From assembly GCA_964346395.1 (NCBI GenBank), contig CAYFUT010000060.1, positions 1-15,874 on the forward strand: DNA of 15,874 bases. Direction: 5' to 3'. Each line of letters begins with the position of its first letter. Position 1 is the first letter of the stretch. The notes under the pieces were generated by a model, which made no database searches, had not been told where the DNA came from, and worked only from the letters and a program-made list of their open reading frames with translations. Made by a program: the position numbers and the translations under genes. Of this stretch, positions 1 through 5,922 are shown in pieces. The stretch comes from CAYFUT01 sp964346395 (GTDB taxonomy: Bacteria > Bacillota > Halanaerobiia > Halobacteroidales > Halobacteroidaceae).

Positions 1-868
1 TCACCAACTGTCCGCCGTACCAAATTACTAAAGCAGTTCCTAAACCCATTAAAAAATTAACATAAGGCATCCAGAAGGCTGACACTTTAGCTGCCTTCAA
101 TTTAGTATCAATATAGGATTGATTCTGCTGGTTGAATTTCTTCTCTTCCATAGCTCGGCCGCCAAATAACTTAATTACTTCTATCCCGGCAAAATTCTCC
201 TGGACAAAATGAGTTAACTTAGCAAACTTCCGCTTGGCCTGCTTAAACATCGGTCTCACCTTTGTTGCGTAAATCGTCATCCCCAAAATCATTAACGGCA
301 TCATCAATAAATATAACAGACCTAATCGATAATCCCAGACCAGCATAACTACAAAAATCCCGCCGATAGTCAATAAATTAGAAGTAACATAGACACTTAC
401 TTTGCCCAAAAACCGGCGGAGAGAATCCGCATCAGCAGTCAGCCGGGACATCAAATCCCCAGTTCTTGTTTCATCATAAAAAGCAAAGGATAAATTATTT
501 AAATGTTCATAAAGTTCAACCCTAATATCATGAATTATATTCTGCGCTATGTATTCTGAGACATAACTCTTAATAAAATCAAATAAACCTTTTATCAGGG
601 CACTACCCACCATTATTAATCCCAACAGCAAAAGCTGCTGAGTTCGGCCAGCAAGAATTAAATCATCTACTCCATACCGAATTAGCCAGGGAGGAAGCAG
701 ACCGAGAACTGTAGAGATTAAAACGGCTGCCATAGCTCCCACGATTTTCAGCCAATGGCGGCGGGCATAGCCGCCTAACCGAACTAAAGTCGGCAGCATC
801 TTTTGCTCTGAACTATCTTTTTCTAAGCTAGTTTTTTTATTATTCGTCGTATTTTGGGACTCCAACAT
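1..868 (-). CDS. ABC exporter, transmembrane half (partial)
   Basis: The 289 visible codons are the N-terminal part of a type I ABC exporter of the multidrug/lipid half-transporter class (membrane domain, PF00664). I see about 40 polar residues, then hydrophobic helices (around LKIVGAMAAVLISTVLGLLP and LLLLGLIMVGSALIKGLF). The typical exporter block YEHLNNLSFAFYDETRTGDL follows, then MSRLTADADSLRRF. The frame stays open to the window edge, so the ATP-binding domain with its Walker motifs should lie outside. The ATG at 868 is preceded by GAGGTG about six bases upstream. It lies 58 bases after the cysteine-rich peptide gene, with a hairpin between, so it may be read from the same transcript. 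The substrate cannot be told. Family call is firm. Confidence 0.9.
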   Translation of the reverse strand, partial: MLESQNTTNNKKTSLEKDSSEQKMLPTLVRLGGYARRHWLKIVGAMAAVLISTVLGLLPPWLIRYGVDDLILAGRTQQLLLLGLIMVGSALIKGLFDFIKSYVSEYIAQNIIHDIRVELYEHLNNLSFAFYDETRTGDLMSRLTADADSLRRFLGKVSVYVTSNLLTIGGIFVVMLVWDYRLGLLYLLMMPLMILGMTIYATKVRPMFKQAKRKFAKLTHFVQENFAGIEVIKLFGGRAMEEKKFNQQNQSYIDTKLKAAKVSAFWMPYVNFLMGLGTALVIWYGGQLV

Positions 869-897
869 TTAGTTCACCTCTTTATTTGCAATATTAA

Positions 898-919
898 AGC
901 AGGGGCTTAAGCCCCTGCT
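898..919 (-). terminator. Perfect 22-base hairpin before the ABC exporter gene
   Basis: Nine-base arms (AGCAGGGGC and its complement) enclose TTAA. On the minus strand the stem is followed only by TTTAATATTG, a poor U-tract. It may therefore be a leaky terminator or an mRNA-stabilising hairpin after the cysteine-rich peptide gene rather than a complete stop. Confidence 0.5.
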
Positions 920-926
920 GAAAGTA

Positions 927-1055
927 TTATTCTTCACAAGAATGGTCTTCTTCAAGGGCTTCTTCTCCATGACACTCCTTGATTTGTTCCGGACTGCATT
1001 CACTTGGTTGTTTATCACCTAATCGCTCTGGATATTCACAGTTCTGATCACACAT
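927..1055 (-). CDS. Small cysteine-rich acidic peptide (42 aa)
   Basis: A 42-residue protein of unknown function. It starts MCDQNCEYPERLGD and contains CSPEQIKECHGEE, ending HSCEE. Cysteines are at 2, 6, 20, 28 and 40, and histidines at 29 and 38: a high thiol density for so small and acidic a protein, with a CxxxC pair at the N-terminus. There is no signal peptide or membrane segment, so it should be cytosolic. A G-run Shine-Dalgarno lies just upstream of the ATG, and a near-consensus sigma-70 promoter lies at 1096-1123. It directly follows an ArsR-type repressor gene. The CSPEQIKECHG block looks like a recurring small-protein motif, but that is memory and unchecked. A metal- or metalloid-binding or thiol-buffer role is an inference. 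I am confident it is a real gene, not of its job. Confidence 0.75.
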   Translation of the reverse strand: MCDQNCEYPERLGDKQPSECSPEQIKECHGEEALEEDHSCEE

Positions 1056-1095
1056 AGGTATCCCCCCCTTTTTAATTAAGTGTTTTCTTAATTGA

Positions 1096-1123
1096 ATTAT
1101 AACATACTAAATTAGTTTGTCAA
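1096..1123 (-). promoter_or_regulatory. Near-consensus sigma-70 promoter of the cysteine-rich peptide gene
   Basis: On the minus strand, TTGACA (1118-1123) and TATAAT (1096-1101) are separated by 16 bases. The spacer holds the palindrome ACTAA-T-TTAGT. Downstream of the -10 box, AATTAAG and CTTAATT form a second inverted repeat. Both are plausible sites for the adjacent ArsR-family repressor. It is the best-looking promoter in the window and gives the peptide its own transcription start. Confidence 0.8.
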
Positions 1124-1127
1124 GTAT

Positions 1128-1424
1128 TTAATGGCAGCCATTATCTTTATCCTCTACTTCATAGTCCGCCAGTTCAGTTAATTCATCCGCCAATGCTGTT
1201 AACTGTTCTCTTTGAACTGTATAATGCACCCAGTACCCTTCCTTTTTTCCCACTACCAAGCCCGCTTCTCTCAACTTTTTTAAATGCTGGGATACGGCTG
1301 ATTCCGACATTTCTAACTTCTTAGCTAAAGCTTTAACACAGTAGTCTTTCTTAAGAAGCAGTTTCAGCATCTTTAGTCGATTCTTATCTGCTAAAGCCTT
1401 AAGCTTAAGTACTAATTCTTTCAT
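1128..1424 (-). CDS. ArsR/SmtB-family winged-helix repressor
   Basis: A 98-residue DNA-binding repressor of the ArsR/SmtB family. The helix-turn-helix is MSESAVSQHLKKLREAGLV (about residues 39-57), followed by a wing around GKKEGYWVHYTV. The start MKELVLKLKAL is chosen because AAGGAG lies seven bases before it; an in-frame ATG 48 bases upstream has no ribosome site. In classic arsenic sensors the alpha-3 motif is ELCVCDL. Here it reads DYCVKAL, so only one of the two cysteines (C29) remains. The protein ends in NGCH, supplying another cysteine (C97) and a histidine. It follows yccF by 61 bases and precedes the cysteine-rich peptide gene, whose promoter it may control. The effector could be a metal, metalloid or thiol-reactive species; I cannot tell which. 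Confidence 0.88.
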   Translation of the reverse strand: MKELVLKLKALADKNRLKMLKLLLKKDYCVKALAKKLEMSESAVSQHLKKLREAGLVVGKKEGYWVHYTVQREQLTALADELTELADYEVEDKDNGCH

Positions 1425-1485
1425 CTGCTTCACTCCTTTTTTAACCCTCTTATTTATTATAAGATTTTGCATCTACCCGCTGCCT

Positions 1486-1851
1486 TTAATTTTTAATTAT
1501 ATCTTTACCGAACGGCATTAAAGATAGATAGGCAAGCTTTAAACTCTGTTTGGCAAACGGAATCCCGATTATTGTTACCGCAAATATTGCAGCAGATACT
1601 AAATTAGCTACCGCTAATTCCCACCCAAAAAGAATAATCCAGATAATATTCGCTATTAAACCGAAGGAAGAACCGTTTTTCTCTACTATTTGTTTGCCGA
1701 ACGGAGCAAACTGCATACTGGCAATCTTAAAACACTGTTTTCCAACCGGAATCCCAATAATTGTAATTGAACAGATTAAGCCAAAAAATAGCCAGAGCAT
1801 CCCTTCAATTAAACCACCAAAAATAAACCAAATTATATTACCTAATAGACT
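1486..1851 (-). CDS. yccF: YccF-family (DUF307) inner-membrane protein
   Basis: A 121-residue membrane protein of the YccF family, whose function is unknown. The family's internal duplication is obvious: LLGNIIWFIFGG ... SITIIGIPVGKQCFKIA ... PFGKQI in the first half, and LIANIIWIILFGWEL ... AVTIIGIPFAKQSLKLA ... PFGKDI in the second. Each half has two hydrophobic stretches. The start at MSLLGN is preferred because AAGGAGG lies eight bases upstream; the ATG two codons earlier is too close to that site, and one 48 bases upstream lacks a site. The Shine-Dalgarno overlaps the stop region of the upstream permease gene, so the genes are cotranscribed and probably translationally coupled. Its presence in a permease/ArsR operon suggests an accessory membrane role, an inference only. 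Confidence 0.9.
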   Translation of the reverse strand, partial: SLLGNIIWFIFGGLIEGMLWLFFGLICSITIIGIPVGKQCFKIASMQFAPFGKQIVEKNGSSFGLIANIIWIILFGWELAVANLVSAAIFAVTIIGIPFAKQSLKLAYLSLMPFGKDIIKN

Positions 1852-1867
1852 CATTTGCATTACCTCC

Positions 1868-2401
1868 TTAGTTTTCTTCCTCAGGCGACTGCATTTCAAA
1901 CCCCTGTCTTTTAAGATATTTTTCTAGTAAAATACTGCTGCCGATAATCAAAGGAATAGTAGTTAACAACCGAATCAACGTAAATTTAAGCCCAACAAAA
2001 GATGCTTCAAATAAAGTCATCGGAATTCGAGCTACAGCCGCAGCTCCAACGTAAGTAAAAATAATCCGCAGGCTGGCTCCTTTTTTATAAATAGCATAAG
2101 CCACCGGAAAGGCAATATATAACCCACCGACGGTAGTTCCCGCCAACAAAATTGCCCAGCCGTAAGCCAACAGATTTGATTCTTCCCCTAGGTGATCTTC
2201 AATAACCTCTCTTTCTACCCAAGTTTCAAACAGACCAATTAAAATAAAGACCGCCGGCAGAAACTTAAGCATAGTAGTTAAAAAATCTAAAAACTTAAAA
2301 AATATATCTTGGCCCGGATCATAGTTAACTGTAAAACTTACAATAGTAAATAGAAAGAACACAATAGCTAAACTATAACTTTTTAGCTGATTCCAGTTCA
2401 T
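1868..2401 (-). CDS. Half-size permease, second subunit (ArsP/DUF318-like)
   Basis: A 177-residue integral membrane protein resembling one half of the predicted-permease family PF03773 (ArsP_1/DUF318). Hydrophobic segments lie at about residues 8-25, 38-58, 80-105, 108-128 and 138-160. Its core GTTVGGLYIAFPVAYAIYKK aligns by eye with GSITLMPGFIAFPLSGILLDK of the preceding subunit, and ...FVGLKFTLIRL with ...YFGVKVTIIRN, so the two are paralogous halves. The ATG overlaps the upstream stop as ATGA, typical of subunits made in equal amounts. I infer a heterodimer acting as one transporter. Substrate unknown: some ArsP-type permeases export organoarsenicals, but the small size and separate halves make that transfer unsafe. 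A decayed second copy lies near 12.9-13.3 kb. Confidence 0.78.
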   Translation of the reverse strand: MNWNQLKSYSLAIVFFLFTIVSFTVNYDPGQDIFFKFLDFLTTMLKFLPAVFILIGLFETWVEREVIEDHLGEESNLLAYGWAILLAGTTVGGLYIAFPVAYAIYKKGASLRIIFTYVGAAAVARIPMTLFEASFVGLKFTLIRLLTTIPLIIGSSILLEKYLKRQGFEMQSPEEEN

Positions 2402-2880
2402 AATAATCCCACCTCACCGTAAAAAATTCCGACTAAAAGCGAAACAATTAACGCCAGCACTAAACTGACAACATTTCTAATAATAGTTACTTTAACACCA
2501 AAGTATTCCTTTTCTACCGGATAAGTTAATACCCCTACTAACATTAAAGTAGTAGTAAAGACAGCAATTACTGTGTAGCTAACTCCCTTATCCAGTAAAA
2601 TTCCAGACAAAGGAAACGCAATAAAACCCGGCATAAGAGTGATTGAACCAAAGAAACCAGCTAATGCCAATCCAGTAGCTCCACTACCAGTTCCTAAATA
2701 CTCCACTATCAACTCCTGCGAAACAAAATGCAGTGACAAAGCAACTAAAATCATCATATTCAAAAAAGCTGGAGCATGTTTTGTCATCTTGTTAATCCCT
2801 TTTTTAATTCCTCTAACCGTCTTGTCTTTATCTTTAATGTATAATACAGCAGCTAATAAAGCAGTTCCTAAATAAATCAT
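2398..2880 (-). CDS. Half-size permease, first subunit (ArsP/DUF318-like)
   Basis: A 160-residue membrane protein, the partner of the downstream half-permease. Hydrophobic segments lie at about 1-15, 36-55, 66-95, 100-118 and 130-157. The central motif is GFFGSITLMPGFIAFPLSG. The ATG has a strong GGAGG six bases upstream, and a promoter with a palindrome lies immediately before it, so this is the first gene of the permease-permease-yccF-arsR operon. The four-base ATGA overlap with the second subunit suggests coupled translation. Full-length ArsP-type permeases are usually about twice this size, so the gene is a half and not a truncation: both ends are intact and the partner supplies the other half. 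The transported substrate cannot be read from the sequence. Confidence 0.78.
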   Translation of the reverse strand: MIYLGTALLAAVLYIKDKDKTVRGIKKGINKMTKHAPAFLNMMILVALSLHFVSQELIVEYLGTGSGATGLALAGFFGSITLMPGFIAFPLSGILLDKGVSYTVIAVFTTTLMLVGVLTYPVEKEYFGVKVTIIRNVVSLVLALIVSLLVGIFYGEVGLL

Positions 2881-2904
2881 CTTCTACCTCCTCACCTATT
2901 TAAT

Positions 2905-2918
2905 TTAGCAATCGCTAA
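2905..2918. promoter_or_regulatory. Palindromic operator at the permease promoter
   Basis: TTAGC-AATC-GCTAA lies just downstream of the -10 box, at the likely transcription start and before the Shine-Dalgarno. The position fits a repressor site. The operon's own ArsR-type protein is the obvious candidate, which would make the operon autoregulated; that assignment is inferred. Confidence 0.5.
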
Positions 2919-2923
2919 TTCAA

Positions 2924-2951
2924 ATTATAACATTATAAATCAAATTATCAA
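2924..2951 (-). promoter_or_regulatory. Sigma-70 promoter of the permease operon
   Basis: Minus strand TTGATA (2946-2951), 16-base spacer, TATAAT (2924-2929). A second TATAAT overlaps the spacer. The first permease ATG begins about 44 bases downstream of the -10 box. Confidence 0.7.
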
Positions 2952-2996
2952 TAATAAAAAGTAATAGAATCAATTTAAAACTATGTCACAGTACTA

Positions 2997-3030
2997 TCCA
3001 ATGAAATTTTTATATAAAAATTTCATTGGA
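2997..3030. repeat. Perfect 34-base AT-rich palindrome
   Basis: Seventeen-base arms with no loop base, beginning TCCAATGAAATTTTTAT and continuing as its exact complement. It sits between the larA terminator and the permease promoter. Neither strand has a run of T after it, so it does not look like a terminator. It could be a protein-binding site, a cruciform, or a trace of a small mobile element. Confidence 0.7.
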
Positions 3031-3084
3031 CAAACCTTTTGAGTTCCTTTCTCCCAATAAGCTTATATGTTTATCAATATGAAA

Positions 3085-3112
3085 AGAGAACAAGCGTTAA
3101 CGCTTGTTCTCT
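3085..3112 (-). terminator. Terminator of the lactate operon
   Basis: Twelve-base perfect arms (AGAGAACAAGCG and complement) around TTAA. On the minus strand the stem is followed by a short TTTT run. It lies about 50 bases after the larA stop and before the next promoter, as expected for the end of the lactate transcription unit. Confidence 0.72.
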
Positions 3113-3162
3113 AAAAAAACAATAAACTAACTCTTTAAAATTAATTTATCTTATTTTTCTAA

Positions 3163-4440
3163 TTAAGATTGAACAGTTACAGACACTCCATCAGGAACTA
3201 CGGTTATATCAGGGTCTTCAACTTCTACCATTTCTTGAGCTTTACTGATAGCTTCTTCTACATTAGCAGCCCAGTGCATATGCATATCCTCTACCATTTC
3301 TTTATCCACATCAGTTACCATAATTACATCAAATTTTGACAGTACCCGGGCCAACACCTGAGATTCCCATTGATCAGGAATAGTTTCCTTTCGCCCCCTA
3401 GTTTCTATTTCCTCAGTTATCTCTTGAATAGTATTAGCCTCAGCAAATGTTCTATAAAACTCTTCTCCACCGTGACCGTCAGAACATTCAGAAGCTACAA
3501 TGATTACGCCTCCTTCTTTACCAGTAGCTTCTGCAGCCGTCATGCTTTTTACTGACTGATAGATATTTTGATCAAGTGGATACCCACCATTAGTAGTAAT
3601 TACTATTTCAGCCGGTTTAGCTTCTGCTCCCGCTAGATCAGCTACAAAATCACACCCTTCTTCATGCGCTTTCTCTCTATGGCCAGCAAAAGCATTAATC
3701 ACTTCTTTTTCATCATTAATCGCTACATTTAAAATATAATCTAACCCTACTGCTTCTGCAGCATAGAGCATATCCTTATGCAGCGGATTACCCTCTAAAA
3801 TACCGGTTCTGGCTTTCTCGTGACCGATAAATTCAGAACAGTGATTAGCTAATACTGTCATTTTGCTAGCTACTCCCGGTAAAATACTTTTTCGCCCACC
3901 CGAATAACCGGCAAAGAAGTGGGGTTCAATAAATCCTTCTGCTACTAACAAGTCAGCATTTACAGCTCGTTCATTTAAGATTAACTCCCCGCCTGACGGT
4001 AATGTCCCTAACTTTACCATCTCTTCTTGCTTCCGACAGTCGTGATTTACAATATTCTCATTTTCATAGATTTTATTTCCATATTTATCTCTAAGTTCTT
4101 CTTCAGTAGAAGGCCGGTGAAAACCCGTAGCAATCAAAATAGTTATTTCAGCATCTGGATTGCCTTTCCTAATTTCTTCAAGCAAAAGCGGCATTGTTAC
4201 ATGGCTGGGAACAGGTCTCGTATGATCGCTAGAAATAACTACAATTTTATCTTTTTCTTTAGCCAATTCCTGCAACCGAGGACTGTGAATTGGATTTTCT
4301 AAAGCTGTCTGGACTAACTCTTCTTCTGTTTTTCCTGCTTCATATTCATCAGTTTTAGAAGTTAAAACCCCTTTTAAATTTTCATCTGGAATTTTTACTT
4401 CTAATATTTCTTTTCCATAAGGTAAAGAAATATTATTCAA
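3163..4440 (-). CDS. larA: Nickel-dependent lactate racemase LarA
   Basis: A 425-residue LarA-family enzyme that interconverts D- and L-lactate using a nickel-pincer nucleotide cofactor covalently held by a lysine. Active-site residues known from the Lactobacillus plantarum enzyme fall at the same numbers here: D72 and R75 in SSDHTRP, H108 in GFHRP, H174 in EPHFFAGYSGG, K184 in GGRKS (cofactor lysine), H200 in ANHCSEF, K298 and W358. The enzyme should therefore be functional as a lactate racemase or a close 2-hydroxyacid racemase. Translation starts at TTG, supported by a GGGGGGAG site a few bases upstream. It is the last gene of the lactate operon, separated from the dehydrogenase gene by a hairpin, and matches lctF of Acetobacterium woodii. 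The cofactor genes larB, larC and larE are not in this window. Confidence 0.95.
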   Translation of the reverse strand: MNNISLPYGKEILEVKIPDENLKGVLTSKTDEYEAGKTEEELVQTALENPIHSPRLQELAKEKDKIVVISSDHTRPVPSHVTMPLLLEEIRKGNPDAEITILIATGFHRPSTEEELRDKYGNKIYENENIVNHDCRKQEEMVKLGTLPSGGELILNERAVNADLLVAEGFIEPHFFAGYSGGRKSILPGVASKMTVLANHCSEFIGHEKARTGILEGNPLHKDMLYAAEAVGLDYILNVAINDEKEVINAFAGHREKAHEEGCDFVADLAGAEAKPAEIVITTNGGYPLDQNIYQSVKSMTAAEATGKEGGVIIVASECSDGHGGEEFYRTFAEANTIQEITEEIETRGRKETIPDQWESQVLARVLSKFDVIMVTDVDKEMVEDMHMHWAANVEEAISKAQEMVEVEDPDITVVPDGVSVTVQS

Positions 4441-4468
4441 ATTTACTCCCCCCTTTTTTGAAAAATGA

Positions 4469-4494
4469 TCCCCTCCTCTAATTAGAGGAGGGGA
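4469..4494 (-). terminator. Intercistronic hairpin before larA
   Basis: A perfect 26-base palindrome: 13-base arm TCCCCTCCTCTAA followed directly by its complement. On the minus strand it is followed by TCATTTTTC, a displaced U-run, and then the larA ribosome site. It is probably a leaky terminator or attenuator that lowers larA expression relative to the dehydrogenase genes, or an mRNA-stabilising stem. Confidence 0.6.
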
Positions 4495-4500
4495 TTTTCT

Positions 4501-5922
4501 TTATTTATCCGTATCAATAATTTTTCCGGGATTCATAATATTGTTAGGATCAAAAGCTTTCTTAATTTTTTTCATTAATGCTAATTCAGTCTCACTACTT
4601 ACAATATCCATGTAGGCTTTTCGCTTAGAACCAATTCCGTGCTCACCGCTAATTGTACCGCCTAATTTTTTAGTTGCTTCATATAAATCTTTTAGTGCTT
4701 GCTCTTCTATTTCGTACCATTTTTCCATGCTATGATCAGGATTTTTAACTAAAGTAGCATGGAGGTTGCCATCCCCAGCGTGTCCGTAACAGGGAATCTG
4801 AATATCGTACTTGTCACTAATTTTTTCTAATTCAGGCATCAAATCAGGAATAGAAGCAATAGGAACTACTATATCTTCTAAACTCTGGTGCGGACTTACT
4901 ACTTTAAAGGCTTCAGCTATATTTCTACGTACACTCCAGACTCGTTCTCTAGTAGTATGATTATCAGCTACATAAACTTCCTGAGCTCCATTATCGAAAC
5001 ACAATTCTCCAATAGTTTCTGCATCCTCTTCTACTTTTGTTTCCTGGTTGCCATCAACCTCAATTAACAGCATTGAACCAGCGTCTTCATAAGGAAGATG
5101 CTCATTTAAGTATTCACAGGAAGTTTTTACCGATAACTTATCCATAAATTCAATAGAAGTAGGAATAATTCTTCCGGAAGTCATAATCTTCGGTACCACA
5201 TCAATAGCTGATTTAACATCATCAAACAACACTAACAAGTCAACTTGCTCTGTCGGCTTAGGCAGTAGCTTAACAATTACTTTAGTTACAATACCTAAAG
5301 TCCCTTCAGAACCGATCATTAATTTTTTAAGATCATAGCCTGTTACATCTTTAACGCGTTTTCCGCCAAATTCGACTACTTCTCCAGTAGGAGTTACTAC
5401 TTCTAACCCCATAATGTAGCGGCCGGTCACACCATACTTAACAGCTTTTCCTCCTCCGGCATTTTCTGCTACATTACCTCCAATATAACACGTTTCTACA
5501 CTCATTGGATAACCGGCAAAGAACAATCCTTCATCTCCTAATTCTTCATTTACATCATTGGTAACTACTCCTGGTTCTAATACCATCATCATATTATCGT
5601 AATCTATTTCTAATACCTCATCCATTTCTTCTACTGAAATTACAATTCCTCCGTGTTCAGGAATTGCTCCTCCAGAAAGACCACTACCTGCTCCTCTGGG
5701 AGTAACCGGAATCTTTTCTTCATTAGCTAACTTAACTACTTCTGAAATTTCTTCTGTACTGTGCGGCATCAAAACTACTTCCGGCATATGAGCGTACTGT
5801 TCTACAGGTGTCTCATCGTGAGAGTAGGCCTCTATCTTGTCTTTATCTGTATATACATTGCGTTCACCTACAATTTCTTTCAACCGGCCTAAAACATCAT
5901 TCGTTACTGGATTATAACTCAT
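4501..5922 (-). CDS. lctD: FAD-dependent lactate dehydrogenase (GlcD/LctD type)
   Basis: A 473-residue flavoprotein that oxidises lactate to pyruvate, passing electrons to EtfAB. The FAD-binding domain (PF01565) covers about residues 45-185, with PRGAGSGLSGG (75-85), YIGGNVAENAGGGK and VKDVTGYDLKKLMIGSEGTLG. The C-terminal oxidase domain (PF02913) holds the metal/substrate motifs GHAGDGNLH (380-388) and GEHGIG (426-431). The start MSYNPVTND is chosen: its ATG lies inside the end of etfA, giving an 11-base overlap with GGAG just upstream. A start 33 bases earlier is possible but would overlap etfA further. Direct adjacency to etfB-etfA marks it as the Ldh subunit of an Ldh-EtfAB complex rather than glycolate oxidase subunit D. 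D- versus L-lactate specificity cannot be read, but the racemase downstream makes both usable. Confidence 0.9.
   Translation of the reverse strand: MSYNPVTNDVLGRLKEIVGERNVYTDKDKIEAYSHDETPVEQYAHMPEVVLMPHSTEEISEVVKLANEEKIPVTPRGAGSGLSGGAIPEHGGIVISVEEMDEVLEIDYDNMMMVLEPGVVTNDVNEELGDEGLFFAGYPMSVETCYIGGNVAENAGGGKAVKYGVTGRYIMGLEVVTPTGEVVEFGGKRVKDVTGYDLKKLMIGSEGTLGIVTKVIVKLLPKPTEQVDLLVLFDDVKSAIDVVPKIMTSGRIIPTSIEFMDKLSVKTSCEYLNEHLPYEDAGSMLLIEVDGNQETKVEEDAETIGELCFDNGAQEVYVADNHTTRERVWSVRRNIAEAFKVVSPHQSLEDIVVPIASIPDLMPELEKISDKYDIQIPCYGHAGDGNLHATLVKNPDHSMEKWYEIEEQALKDLYEATKKLGGTISGEHGIGSKRKAYMDIVSSETELALMKKIKKAFDPNNIMNPGKIIDTDK

Noticed and set aside
1425..1472. Longer start for the first ArsR gene (ATG at 1472)
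   Set aside because: No ribosome site there, while the ATG at 1424 has a well-spaced AAGGAG and gives the usual family length.
1550..1927. Plus-strand open frame of 125 codons over yccF
   Set aside because: Exact antisense of yccF and the permease end, no ribosome site, protein-unlike sequence; a shadow of the real gene.
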